Below, one piece after another: positions 1-5,344 of a stretch of 6,538 nt of DNA (its first letter is position 1; the number at the start of each line of letters is the position of its first letter). Position numbers and translations under genes: made by a program. Source of the DNA: Xanthobacteraceae bacterium. GTDB lineage: Bacteria > Pseudomonadota > Alphaproteobacteria > Rhizobiales > Xanthobacteraceae. Location of the stretch: contig JAUSIF010000099.1 of the NCBI GenBank assembly GCA_030648135.1, positions 1 through 6,538 on the forward strand, read 5' to 3'. The notes beneath the pieces were generated by a model. It did not search any database and was not told the DNA's origin. It saw only the letters and a list, made by a program, of their open reading frames with translations.

Positions 1-1312
1 CGGTCGCGATCTCGCCCACTTTCAGCGGCCGGCGGGCGCTCACATGCACGATCCCGTCGATCTCGGGCGCGTCGCCGCGGGTGCGGCCGCGGGCTAGACC
101 ATTCTCGACCCGATCGATGATCACTTTCTGGCGGGTGCCGAGCTTGCGCTTGAGCCGCTTCGCGCTCACGCGCTGCTGCACCTCCATGAACCGCGCATAG
201 CGCTGTTTCTTTACTTCGTCGGGCACCGGCGGCGCCAGCTCGTTCGCCACAGCACCACGCACCGGCTCGTATTGGAAACAGCCGACGCGGTCGAGCTGCG
301 CTTCTTCCAGAAACGCCAGCAGCTCGGAAAATTCCTCCTCGCTCTCGCCGGGAAATCCGACAATGAAGGTGGAGCGGATGGTGATGTCGGGACAAATCTC
401 GCGCCACTTGGCGATGCGCGCGAGCGTCTTCTCCTGCGCCGCCGGTCGCTTCATGCGCTTCAGCACCGTGGGGCTGCCGTGCTGGAACGGCACGTCGAGA
501 TAGGGAAGGATTTTCCCCTCCGCCATCAGCGGGATCACCTCGTCCACATGCGGATAGGGATAGACATAGTGCAGCCGCACCCACACGCCGAGTTCGGCCA
601 AGCCGGTGCAGAGATCGATGAATTTCGCGCGCACCTCGCGGTCGCGCCAGCGGCTCACGGCATATTTGATGTCGCTGCCGTAAGCCGAGGTGTCCTGCGA
701 GATCACCAAGAGCTCCTTGACGCCGGCGGCGACCAGGCGCTCGGCCTCGCGCAAGACGTCGGCGGCCGGGCGGCTCACCAGATCGCCGCGCAGGCGCGGA
801 ATGATGCAGAAGGTGCAACGGTTGTTGCAGCCCTCGGAAATCTTCAAATAGGCGTAGTGGCGCGGCGTGAGCTTGATGCCCTGCGGCGGGACGAGATCGA
901 GGAAGGGATCGTGCTTGGGCGGCACCGCCGCGTGGATCGCCGCCACCACCTGCTCGTATTGATGCGGACCGGTGATCGCGAGCACATCGGGATGCGCCGC
1001 GCGGATGATCTCGGGCTCGGCGCCGAGACAGCCGGTGACGATGACCTTGCCGTTCTGCTGTAGCGCGGTGCCGATGGCGGCGAGCGATTCCGCCTGGGCG
1101 CTTTCGAGAAAGCCGCAGGTATTGACCACCACCACGTCGGCGCCGGCCTGATCGCGCGCGAGCCGATAGCCCTCGGCGCGCAGCTTGGTGATGATGCGCT
1201 CCGAATCGACCAGCGCCTTCGGGCAGCCGAGGGAGACGAACGAGACCGTCGGCGCCACCGTGGGATCGGGCACCGGGCGCGTCTCGACATTGAGGGGTAG
1301 GGGGGTGTTCAC
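1..1312 (-). CDS. rimO: Ribosomal protein S12 methylthiotransferase RimO, C-terminus cut by window edge
   Basis: Radical-SAM enzyme that adds a methylthio group to an aspartate of ribosomal protein S12 in the cytoplasm, using two iron-sulfur clusters. Translated by hand on the minus strand, the frame is open for 437 codons. The N-terminal methylthiotransferase domain has the three cluster-binding cysteines: C30 (VSLGCPK), C66 (VNTCGF) and C95 (VTGCLGAEP). The radical-SAM motif CNNRCTFC places C162, C166 and C169. Further family blocks are QDTSAYG, YVYPYPH, PFQHGSP and STFIVGFPGE. A TRAM domain begins near residue 390 (GTRQKVIIDRVENG). Roughly the last 15-20 residues lie off the window. The SLGCPKALVDSE opening separates RimO from MiaB. 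The GTG at 1310-1312 is the most upstream GTG after the in-frame stop at 1346-1348; GTG codons at 1271-1273 and 1256-1258 are alternatives, and no strong ribosome binding site decides. The family call is near certain; the start is not. Confidence 0.96.
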   Translation of the reverse strand, partial: MNTPLPLNVETRPVPDPTVAPTVSFVSLGCPKALVDSERIITKLRAEGYRLARDQAGADVVVVNTCGFLESAQAESLAAIGTALQQNGKVIVTGCLGAEPEIIRAAHPDVLAITGPHQYEQVVAAIHAAVPPKHDPFLDLVPPQGIKLTPRHYAYLKISEGCNNRCTFCIIPRLRGDLVSRPAADVLREAERLVAAGVKELLVISQDTSAYGSDIKYAVSRWRDREVRAKFIDLCTGLAELGVWVRLHYVYPYPHVDEVIPLMAEGKILPYLDVPFQHGSPTVLKRMKRPAAQEKTLARIAKWREICPDITIRSTFIVGFPGESEEEFSELLAFLEEAQLDRVGCFQYEPVRGAVANELAPPVPDEVKKQRYARFMEVQQRVSAKRLKRKLGTRQKVIIDRVENGLARGRTRGDAPEIDGIVHVSARRPLKVGEIAT

Positions 1313-1406
1313 GCCGGCCAGCAATGGCCAAAGCCCCGGTCCCGGTCAAGCACGGGAGATTCCTTGACTTCGCCACATCTTCGCCATGCGGCCTCCGCGC
1401 GGCGCA

Positions 1407-1421
1407 TTAACAACTCATTAA
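1407..1421. promoter_or_regulatory. CtrA-type binding site TTAA-N7-TTAA
   Basis: TTAA at 1407-1410 and TTAA at 1418-1421 are separated by exactly seven bases, which is the consensus spacing of the alphaproteobacterial cell-cycle regulator CtrA. It sits 123 bp upstream of the hydrolase-LysM start and 94 bp upstream of the proposed rimO start, so it could serve either gene. Two TTAA boxes at this spacing are unexpected by chance in such GC-rich DNA. Binding itself is inferred. Confidence 0.55.
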
Positions 1422-1526
1422 ACCAATTCCGGGTTTTCTGGCGCCGGGGACGATTCATCGTCGGACCGGCCCGGAGCGGGTCGGCGGTTAGGTAGCGCCG
1501 AAACCGACGGATCGCACGGTCGCAAC

Positions 1527-1533
1527 GGGGAGG
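1527..1533 (+). promoter_or_regulatory. Ribosome binding site of the hydrolase-LysM lipoprotein
   Basis: GGGGAGG lies 11 bases before the ATG at 1545. The spacing is slightly long but acceptable, and it supports that start, which also begins a typical lipoprotein signal peptide. Confidence 0.55.
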
Positions 1534-1544
1534 CCGCAAGCGCA

Positions 1545-2576
1545 ATGCCCAATCCGCTGAGGCTCGCCGGTCTCGCCTTGCTCGCGGCATCGCTCGCGGG
1601 CTGCGCCTTCGGCTATGTCGATCTCTCGGGTCTGACCACGGGCTCGACCGAAAATTCCTACGCCGCCGAGCAGGACCGCTCCGCTTCGCGCCTGCCGGGC
1701 CGCGTCTATATCCTGCGCGGGCTCGGGCACATCTGGTCGGGCGGCATGACCGAGATGGCCGACCAGATCAGTCGCCGCGGCGTGCTGGCGACCTCGCACA
1801 AGCACAATGAATGGTACGGGCTCGCCGATGAGGCAATCAAACTCTACAACTCCGATCCCGACCGCTGGCCGATCATCCTCATCGGCCATTCCAACGGCGG
1901 CGACAACATCATCCTGATGGCCGAGCGCATGAACGCGGCAGGAGTTCCGGTGGCGCTCGCCGTCGGCTTCGACCCGACCCGCTTCGTGCACCGCGTGCCG
2001 TCGAACGTCCGCCGCTTCATCAATCTCTACCAGGCGGCCAATATTCTCGGCGGCGGCGAAATCCATCCGGCGGCGAATTTCCGCGGCCAGCTCATCAATG
2101 TCGATCTGCGCGGTCATCCCGAGATCGGGCACATGAACATGGACAAGTCGCGGCGCCTGCAAGCGGAGGTCATCGCCAAGGTGCTGCAGGTGGCGGCGTT
2201 CCCGATGCCGGCGCCACAGGCCATGGTCTCGATCAAATACGTGGTGCCGGCCACGGCGCCGATCGAACTGTGGGACGGCGGCGTGCCGGTGAAGCTCGAG
2301 CCGGGGCAGACGGTGGAAGCGCTGGCGACGTATTATGGCGTTCCGGCCTGGGCGATCAAACAGGCGAGCGGCATTGCCGAAATCGACGCGCCCGCGCTCC
2401 AGGTCGGCCAGCGGCTGGTGATCCCGCATCACCTGAACACGCTCGCACCCACGGCAGCGGTGGAGCCCGCCAGCGGCCCGACCCCGCCGTCGATCAGCGA
2501 GCCCGATCACGCGCCGGTCAGCAGCGCGCCGCGCACGAGCACCGCCAAGCCGGGCGCGATCGGGACCTGGCGCTGA
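1545..2576 (+). CDS. Lipoprotein with alpha/beta-hydrolase-like domain and C-terminal LysM domain
   Basis: A 343-residue predicted lipoprotein. A short hydrophobic signal ends in the lipobox SLAGC with the lipidated Cys at position 20, so the mature protein should be membrane-anchored and face the periplasm. Residues ~52-215 resemble an alpha/beta hydrolase: strand and loop RVYILRGLGHIWSGGM (53-68), nucleophile elbow GHSNGG with S116, a plausible acid D143 in VGFDPTR, and a plausible base H196 in IGHMNMD. Residues ~252-294 form a LysM-like unit (LEPGQTVEALATYYGVP followed by LQVGQRLVIP), a fold that usually binds peptidoglycan. The last ~45 residues are Pro/Ser/Thr-rich and probably disordered. 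The substrate is unknown: a lipase, esterase or envelope amidase role would all fit. The triad is inferred from position only. A CtrA-like site lies upstream, and the gene ends convergent with the ATPase cluster 43 bp away. Confidence 0.88.
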   Translation: MPNPLRLAGLALLAASLAGCAFGYVDLSGLTTGSTENSYAAEQDRSASRLPGRVYILRGLGHIWSGGMTEMADQISRRGVLATSHKHNEWYGLADEAIKLYNSDPDRWPIILIGHSNGGDNIILMAERMNAAGVPVALAVGFDPTRFVHRVPSNVRRFINLYQAANILGGGEIHPAANFRGQLINVDLRGHPEIGHMNMDKSRRLQAEVIAKVLQVAAFPMPAPQAMVSIKYVVPATAPIELWDGGVPVKLEPGQTVEALATYYGVPAWAIKQASGIAEIDAPALQVGQRLVIPHHLNTLAPTAAVEPASGPTPPSISEPDHAPVSSAPRTSTAKPGAIGTWR

Positions 2577-2593
2577 GGTTTGGCGCTGAAGTT
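2568..2593. repeat. 13-bp imperfect tandem duplication across a stop codon
   Basis: TGGCGCTGAGGTT (2568-2580) is followed directly by TGGCGCTGAAGTT (2581-2593), 12 of 13 bases identical. The first copy contains the TGA stop of the hydrolase-LysM gene and the second repeats that TGA just beyond it. It looks like a small slippage duplication. Confidence 0.7.
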
Positions 2594-2619
2594 TTGCGTC
2601 GAAATCCGCGGCGGCGGCG

Positions 2620-3045
2620 CTATTTTTGTTTCTTCTCGGTCTTCTCGGGCGTGCGCGCAGCCTTACATGGATAGATCGCGATCAGCGCATCGGCGATGGT
2701 GCGGTTGGTCGGCTTGCGATGCGTCTGCGGTCTGAGCAGAATCCATTTCAGTACGCGCTCGGCCGCGTCGCTCGCATCGGCGCCTTTCGGCATGCAAAAT
2801 TCGGGCTTTTTTGGCGGCGCAGCATCCTCGGCCAGCGCCTGTCCGACATCGGCAATGAAATTCATGCAGATTTCGAAATTCAGCTGGCAATAACCGAGGA
2901 ATTGGCCGGCCTGCTCGGGCATGTCGATGGTGGCGGCCGGCGCGCCCTGGCCCGCGGCCGGGGCAGGGGGCGCCGCTGGCTCGGCCCGGACGGAGACCGG
3001 CGCGAGCGCGATCACAACGGCGAATATCGGCCAACGGAAATTCAT
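2620..3045 (-). CDS. Small exported four-cysteine protein, Rap1a/Tai-like domain
   Basis: A 141-residue protein with a clear cleavable signal peptide (MNFRWPIFAVVIALAPVSVRA, cut likely after A21), then an Ala/Pro linker to ~40. The folded part has Cys at 53, 60, 84 and 127, suitable for two disulfides. The pattern GYCQLNFEICMNFI, then EFCMPKGADASDAAERVLKW, then TIADALIAIYPC resembles the Rap1a/Tai domain, first named from type VI secretion immunity proteins but also common in orphan exported proteins. No effector or type VI gene is visible here, so an immunity role is not supported. The C-terminus is Lys-rich (EKTEKKQK). It is the last gene of the ATPase cluster, 14 bp after its neighbour. 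AAAAAGG about six bases before the ATG serves as ribosome binding site. The gene is secure; the family call is by memory and moderate. Confidence 0.82.
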   Translation of the reverse strand: MNFRWPIFAVVIALAPVSVRAEPAAPPAPAAGQGAPAATIDMPEQAGQFLGYCQLNFEICMNFIADVGQALAEDAAPPKKPEFCMPKGADASDAAERVLKWILLRPQTHRKPTNRTIADALIAIYPCKAARTPEKTEKKQK

Positions 3046-3059
3046 CTTCGGCCTTTTTG

Positions 3060-3839
3060 TCAGCGCGACGCGTCCTCGATTTCCATGCTCTCGCCGCGCA
3101 GCTTCAGTTCATCCATGACCCATTTGAGGTTCTTGAACACCTCCTTCAGCCAGAGCCTGATCCCGTCACCGGCCTCGCGCGACAGATGGGCGAGCGACAA
3201 TTGCGCCGACGGCATGCGCGCCGGCCGCTCGGCCTGCGCCGGTCGCATGAAATCGGAGAGTGACAATTTGGGGTCCTCGATCACGCCGGTGAAGAACGGA
3301 TCGAGCTGCGGCAGCGTCATGCGCAGATAATGCGACTTGAACGCCGCATAGGCGGTGCTGCGGCGGGTATCCTTGCCGATTTCGCCCACAAACGCGTTCT
3401 CCACCAGCACGAAGGAGCAATCCTTGCAGCGCTCGCGCAAGAGCCGGCCCTGCTCGTAGGATTCCGGATCGCGATCGGGAATGTAGAAGATCACCGGCTC
3501 GATCCCGCGCGATCTCGCCTCGGCCGCATAGTCGATATCCCGCATCAACTTGAAGAATTTCTGGAACGAACGGTGAGTGACATCGATCACTTGCGTCGCC
3601 GGCAAAGCCGCCTGCAGCGTGTCGAACAGCTTCATCTGGTCCGGCACCCGGTCGAGATCGATCACCGTGGAGAGCTCGGGAAAAAACCCCGCCAGCTTGC
3701 GTTCGACCGCGTCGGTGTCGAAGATTTCGGGCTTGTCGCCGGTGAGCAAAAAATAATCGGCGATCAGGCGCGCCAACAGCGTCTTGCCGTTGCGGGCCCG
3801 CAGCGAGGCGACGATGATGGCGAAATTTTTCTCCGGCAT
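3060..3839 (-). CDS. ParA/MinD-like P-loop protein with degenerate Walker A
   Basis: A 259-residue cytoplasmic protein, paralogous to the upstream neighbour. The P-loop region reads SLRARNGKTLLAR: G18, K19 and T20 are kept, but R14, A15 and R16 replace the K, G and G of the deviant Walker A KGGxGKT. Downstream motifs match the neighbour at the same distance from the P-loop lysine: FDTD (D41, +22), DQMKLFDTL (67-75, +48) and a Walker B-like strand ending in D86 (QVIDVT, +67). Residues 138-141 form a CxxC (CKDC). The C-terminus, from about 225, is an amphipathic helix rich in K, W and F (LWLKEVFKNLKWVMDELKL) that might contact a membrane or a partner. GAGG five to six bases before the ATG is a good ribosome binding site. 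It may bind nucleotide weakly or not at all and act as a regulatory partner of the upstream ATPase; that role is inference. Confidence 0.88.
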   Translation of the reverse strand: MPEKNFAIIVASLRARNGKTLLARLIADYFLLTGDKPEIFDTDAVERKLAGFFPELSTVIDLDRVPDQMKLFDTLQAALPATQVIDVTHRSFQKFFKLMRDIDYAAEARSRGIEPVIFYIPDRDPESYEQGRLLRERCKDCSFVLVENAFVGEIGKDTRRSTAYAAFKSHYLRMTLPQLDPFFTGVIEDPKLSLSDFMRPAQAERPARMPSAQLSLAHLSREAGDGIRLWLKEVFKNLKWVMDELKLRGESMEIEDASR

Positions 3840-3889
3840 CGTCGCCTCGTCCGCTACCCGTTACGCGCCGAAGGCGACCGCCGGCCGGA

Positions 3890-4681
3890 TCAATCCGCCT
3901 CGCTGTCGGTGAGCCGGTCGAGGAGACCGATACGGTCGTATTCCTGGTAGACCAGGTTGAGCCAGGTGCGCACGTATCCGCGCAGCACCAGCGAACTGTT
4001 GGCGATGTGGCCCTGCGCCGTCCGGTTCTTGATGAAGGTCGAGAACGGAACGCCGGACAGATCCACCTGCTCGTAGGCCATCTCGTGGAGCTTCGGGATG
4101 TTCAGCTCGACGGAGCCCTTGGTCTTCTTGAAATAGCTGTCGTAGACCGCCGGATCCCACTCGAAGAAGCTGGTTTCATTGATGAAGTTCTTGACCGCGA
4201 AATAGTTCTTTCCGGCCGCGTAGGGCGTCACGTCGGCGATTTCCTCGAGCGAGGCGACCGAGGGACCGAGAATGTGGAACATCCCGAAAGTGACCTCGCC
4301 CTCGCGCACCGCGTCGAAGAAGCCCACGTCGGTGAACGCCTTCAGCGTCCTCGACAGCAAGCCGGCGCGGATGTCGATCAGGCTCACCTTCACCTCGCTG
4401 GTCAGGAGCGTGTCCAGCATCTTCATCTGGTCCGACACCGAGGTGATGTCGATGACCTCGGTGACGTTGGGATGGAACCGCTTCAGCGCGCCGCGTGGAA
4501 ACTCGGCGTCGAACGCGCGCACCAGCGTGTTCTTGGAGGCCAGGTAATCGATCAGCGTCCGCGTGATCGTGGTCTTGCCGACGCCACCCTTGTCGGCGCC
4601 AACGATGAGAACCGCCGGCTTCATGGTCTTTGCTCCAGATTCCTCGCCCGCCGCCTTGGCGGGCCGCTTATGGTTCGCCAC
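3890..4681 (-). CDS. ParA/MinD-like ATPase with intact deviant Walker A
   Basis: A 263-residue SIMIBI-class ATPase. The deviant Walker A is complete (KGGVGKTT, residues 31-38, catalytic K36, signature K31). Later motifs are FDAE (D58), DQMKMLDTL (84-92) and the Walker B-like SLIDIRAG (D103). Relatives use ATP-driven dimerisation to place plasmids, chromosomes, division sites or envelope machines, but this one lacks the usual DxDxQG-type sequence after the second strand and has no ParB- or MinE-like gene beside it. The cargo is unknown. Two starts are possible: GTG at 4679-4681 (AAAGG about eight bases before) adds a charged 19-residue extension; ATG at 4622-4624 (GGAG eight bases before) gives the usual short ParA N-terminus and may be the true start. 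It leads the minus-strand cluster, 50 bp ahead of its degenerate paralogue. Orphan bacterial ParA-like is the safest name. Confidence 0.92.
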   Translation of the reverse strand: MANHKRPAKAAGEESGAKTMKPAVLIVGADKGGVGKTTITRTLIDYLASKNTLVRAFDAEFPRGALKRFHPNVTEVIDITSVSDQMKMLDTLLTSEVKVSLIDIRAGLLSRTLKAFTDVGFFDAVREGEVTFGMFHILGPSVASLEEIADVTPYAAGKNYFAVKNFINETSFFEWDPAVYDSYFKKTKGSVELNIPKLHEMAYEQVDLSGVPFSTFIKNRTAQGHIANSSLVLRGYVRTWLNLVYQEYDRIGLLDRLTDSEAD

Positions 4682-4776
4682 GCGCTACACCTTTGATGAT
4701 CTAAACATCCAACCGCTAGGGCGTCAGCCAAAATTGCCCCCAATGGCTTGATCGCGGCCATACCTTGTCGCGTTTT

Positions 4777-4793
4777 CCCTTGCGCTTCAAGGG
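4777..4793. repeat. Short hairpin CCCTTG-N5-CAAGGG
   Basis: Perfect 6-bp arms (4777-4782 and 4788-4793) enclose a five-base loop. On neither strand is it followed by a T-run, so it does not look like a terminator. It lies about 100 bp upstream of the ATPase cluster and could be an operator. Confidence 0.5.
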
Positions 4794-4808
4794 TTAGATG
4801 CATCGGAA

Positions 4809-4820
4809 GCGATATATCGC
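4809..4820. repeat. Perfect 12-bp palindrome GCGATATATCGC
   Basis: The sequence is its own reverse complement, centred about 130 bp upstream of the ATPase-cluster GTG. A perfect AT-centred palindrome in GC-rich spacer is typical of a dimeric regulator site, but no consensus is recognised. Confidence 0.5.
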
Positions 4821-4922
4821 GTACTGCGATCGTCAGTGTTTGCGTAAGGCACCGCGGCCGATGCGCGCACGCGCGGCCGGACGCGAGCGAGCGCCGCGCT
4901 TTCCGTCTGGATCGTCATCGAC

Positions 4923-5012
4923 TGGCGGACGGGGTGGGATTCGAACCCACGAGAGGCTTGCACCTCTGGCGGTTTTCAAGACCGCTGCCTTCAACCACTC
5001 GGCCACCCGTCC
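4923..5012 (-). tRNA. tRNA-Ser (anticodon UGA), CCA encoded
   Basis: The minus strand folds as a complete class II tRNA of 90 bases. The acceptor stem pairs GGACGGG (5012-5006) with CCCGTCC (4933-4927), followed by discriminator G at 4926 and an encoded CCA at 4925-4923. The anticodon arm is GCGGT-CTTGAAA-ACCGC with anticodon TGA at 4978-4976, reading UCA and related serine codons. A long variable arm (AGAGG paired with CCTCT) is diagnostic of serine, and the T arm carries GGGTTCGAATCCC. All invariant parts are present, so it should be functional. It reads towards the ATPase cluster, but 241 bp separate them. Confidence 0.97.
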
Positions 5013-5091
5013 GTTCCGACAAATGCGGGATCGTTTCCACGAATGCAAGCGGCGGCGTGCGGCCCGGGAGCGGCCGGGGCGCGACGCGCGA

Positions 5092-5099
5092 TTAACCAT
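5092..5099 (+). promoter_or_regulatory. CtrA half-site-like octamer TTAACCAT
   Basis: TTAACCAT is the half-site form described for CtrA in Caulobacter. No partner TTAA lies at seven-base spacing on either side. It is about 245 bp before the preferred rlpA start and 80 bp before the tRNA 5' end, so its target is unclear. Confidence 0.3.
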
Positions 5100-5163
5100 A
5101 TCCCGAGATCGACCGTACTTTCGCCCCAGTCCGGCAGCGTTTTCATTCGCAAGATGGGAATTA

Positions 5164-5178
5164 CGGGCGCGGCGCCCG
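5164..5178. repeat. GC-rich palindrome CGGGCGC-G-GCGCCCG
   Basis: Perfect 7-bp arms around one central base, flanked by short AT-rich segments (GGAATTA and GAATA). The loop is too small for an efficient RNA hairpin, so a protein site or chance in GC-rich DNA are both possible. It lies between the tRNA and rlpA. Confidence 0.4.
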
Positions 5179-5344
5179 GAATAGAGGCCCGGATCAACGG
5201 AAGCTAGCGTCAGTCAGCGTCGCGTCGGCTGCATTCGGCGGCCAGGGCGCTTTGCCGGGGTCTTAGTCGGTCGGGTGGATGGGGCGTTTAGGAAGAGCGT
5301 CGAGTTTGTCTCCGGGCTGCGCGCCCGCGTGTGACGCGTGGTGC

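Larger units (their letters stand above)
1313..1544. other. Divergent intergenic region between rimO and the hydrolase-LysM gene
   Basis: The 232-bp spacer must carry the start signals of both flanking genes, which are transcribed away from each other. It is GC-rich except for an AT-rich patch at about 1405-1440 that includes a CtrA-type site. I see no RNA gene and no convincing coding frame in it. Short GC-rich complementary stretches near 1463-1485 could fold but have no T-run. Confidence 0.6.
4682..4922. other. Spacer between the ATPase cluster and tRNA-Ser, with palindromes
   Basis: The 241-bp spacer lies upstream of the ATPase cluster and downstream of the tRNA, both on the minus strand, so the cluster promoter should be here. 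On the minus strand TTGGCT (about 4733-4728) is followed 17 bases later by a T/A-rich hexamer near 4710-4705, a weak promoter candidate. It also holds two palindromes listed separately. No coding frame convinces. Confidence 0.45.
5013..5344. other. Intergenic region between tRNA-Ser and rlpA
   Basis: This 332-bp stretch must hold the tRNA promoter (reading left) and the rlpA promoter (reading right). On the minus strand CTTGCA (5049-5044) followed by an AT-richer ATTTGT about 18 bases later is a weak tRNA promoter candidate. It also contains the TTAACCAT octamer, a GC-rich palindrome, and three GCGTC pentamers near 5209-5225. If rlpA instead starts at the upstream in-frame ATG (5279), the spacer shortens by 66 bp. 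No other gene is seen. Confidence 0.5.

Noticed and set aside
272..1063. 263-codon plus-strand frame opposite rimO
   Set aside because: RimO is recognised across this whole stretch on the minus strand with all cluster cysteines; the plus frame has no motif.
844..1290. 148-codon minus-strand frame overlapping rimO
   Set aside because: It is rimO DNA in a shifted frame, giving Arg/Ser-rich low-complexity protein.
1322..1350. CTTGAC -35 box for rimO on the minus strand
   Set aside because: The -35 hexamer fits the alphaproteobacterial consensus, but the hexamer 17 bases on (CCATTG) is a poor -10, and the start would leave almost no leader.
1488..2510. 340-codon open frame on the minus strand opposite the hydrolase-LysM gene
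   Set aside because: It is the antisense shadow of a gene with a lipobox, a nucleophile elbow and LysM. Its translation is His/Arg/Asp-rich with no domain pattern, as expected from GC-rich antisense.
2600..2630. T-rich stretch after GC-rich bases as a terminator of the hydrolase-LysM gene
   Set aside because: The T-run is mostly the antisense of lysine codons in the exported protein, and no good stem precedes it.
2626..3330. 234-codon plus-strand frame across the exported protein and part of the ATPase
   Set aside because: It spans two minus-strand genes that have clear signals (signal peptide, ribosome binding sites), and shows no motif.
3330..3950. 206-codon plus-strand frame opposite the degenerate ATPase
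   Set aside because: It crosses the end of one gene and the start of another on the opposite strand and has shadow-type composition.
4007..4696. 229-codon plus-strand frame opposite the intact ATPase
   Set aside because: The minus-strand reading carries a perfect KGGVGKTT motif; the plus frame is an Arg/His/Leu-rich shadow.
4923..5012. tRNA gene as an integration site for a genomic island
   Set aside because: No integrase gene and no second copy of the tRNA 3' end is seen in the window.
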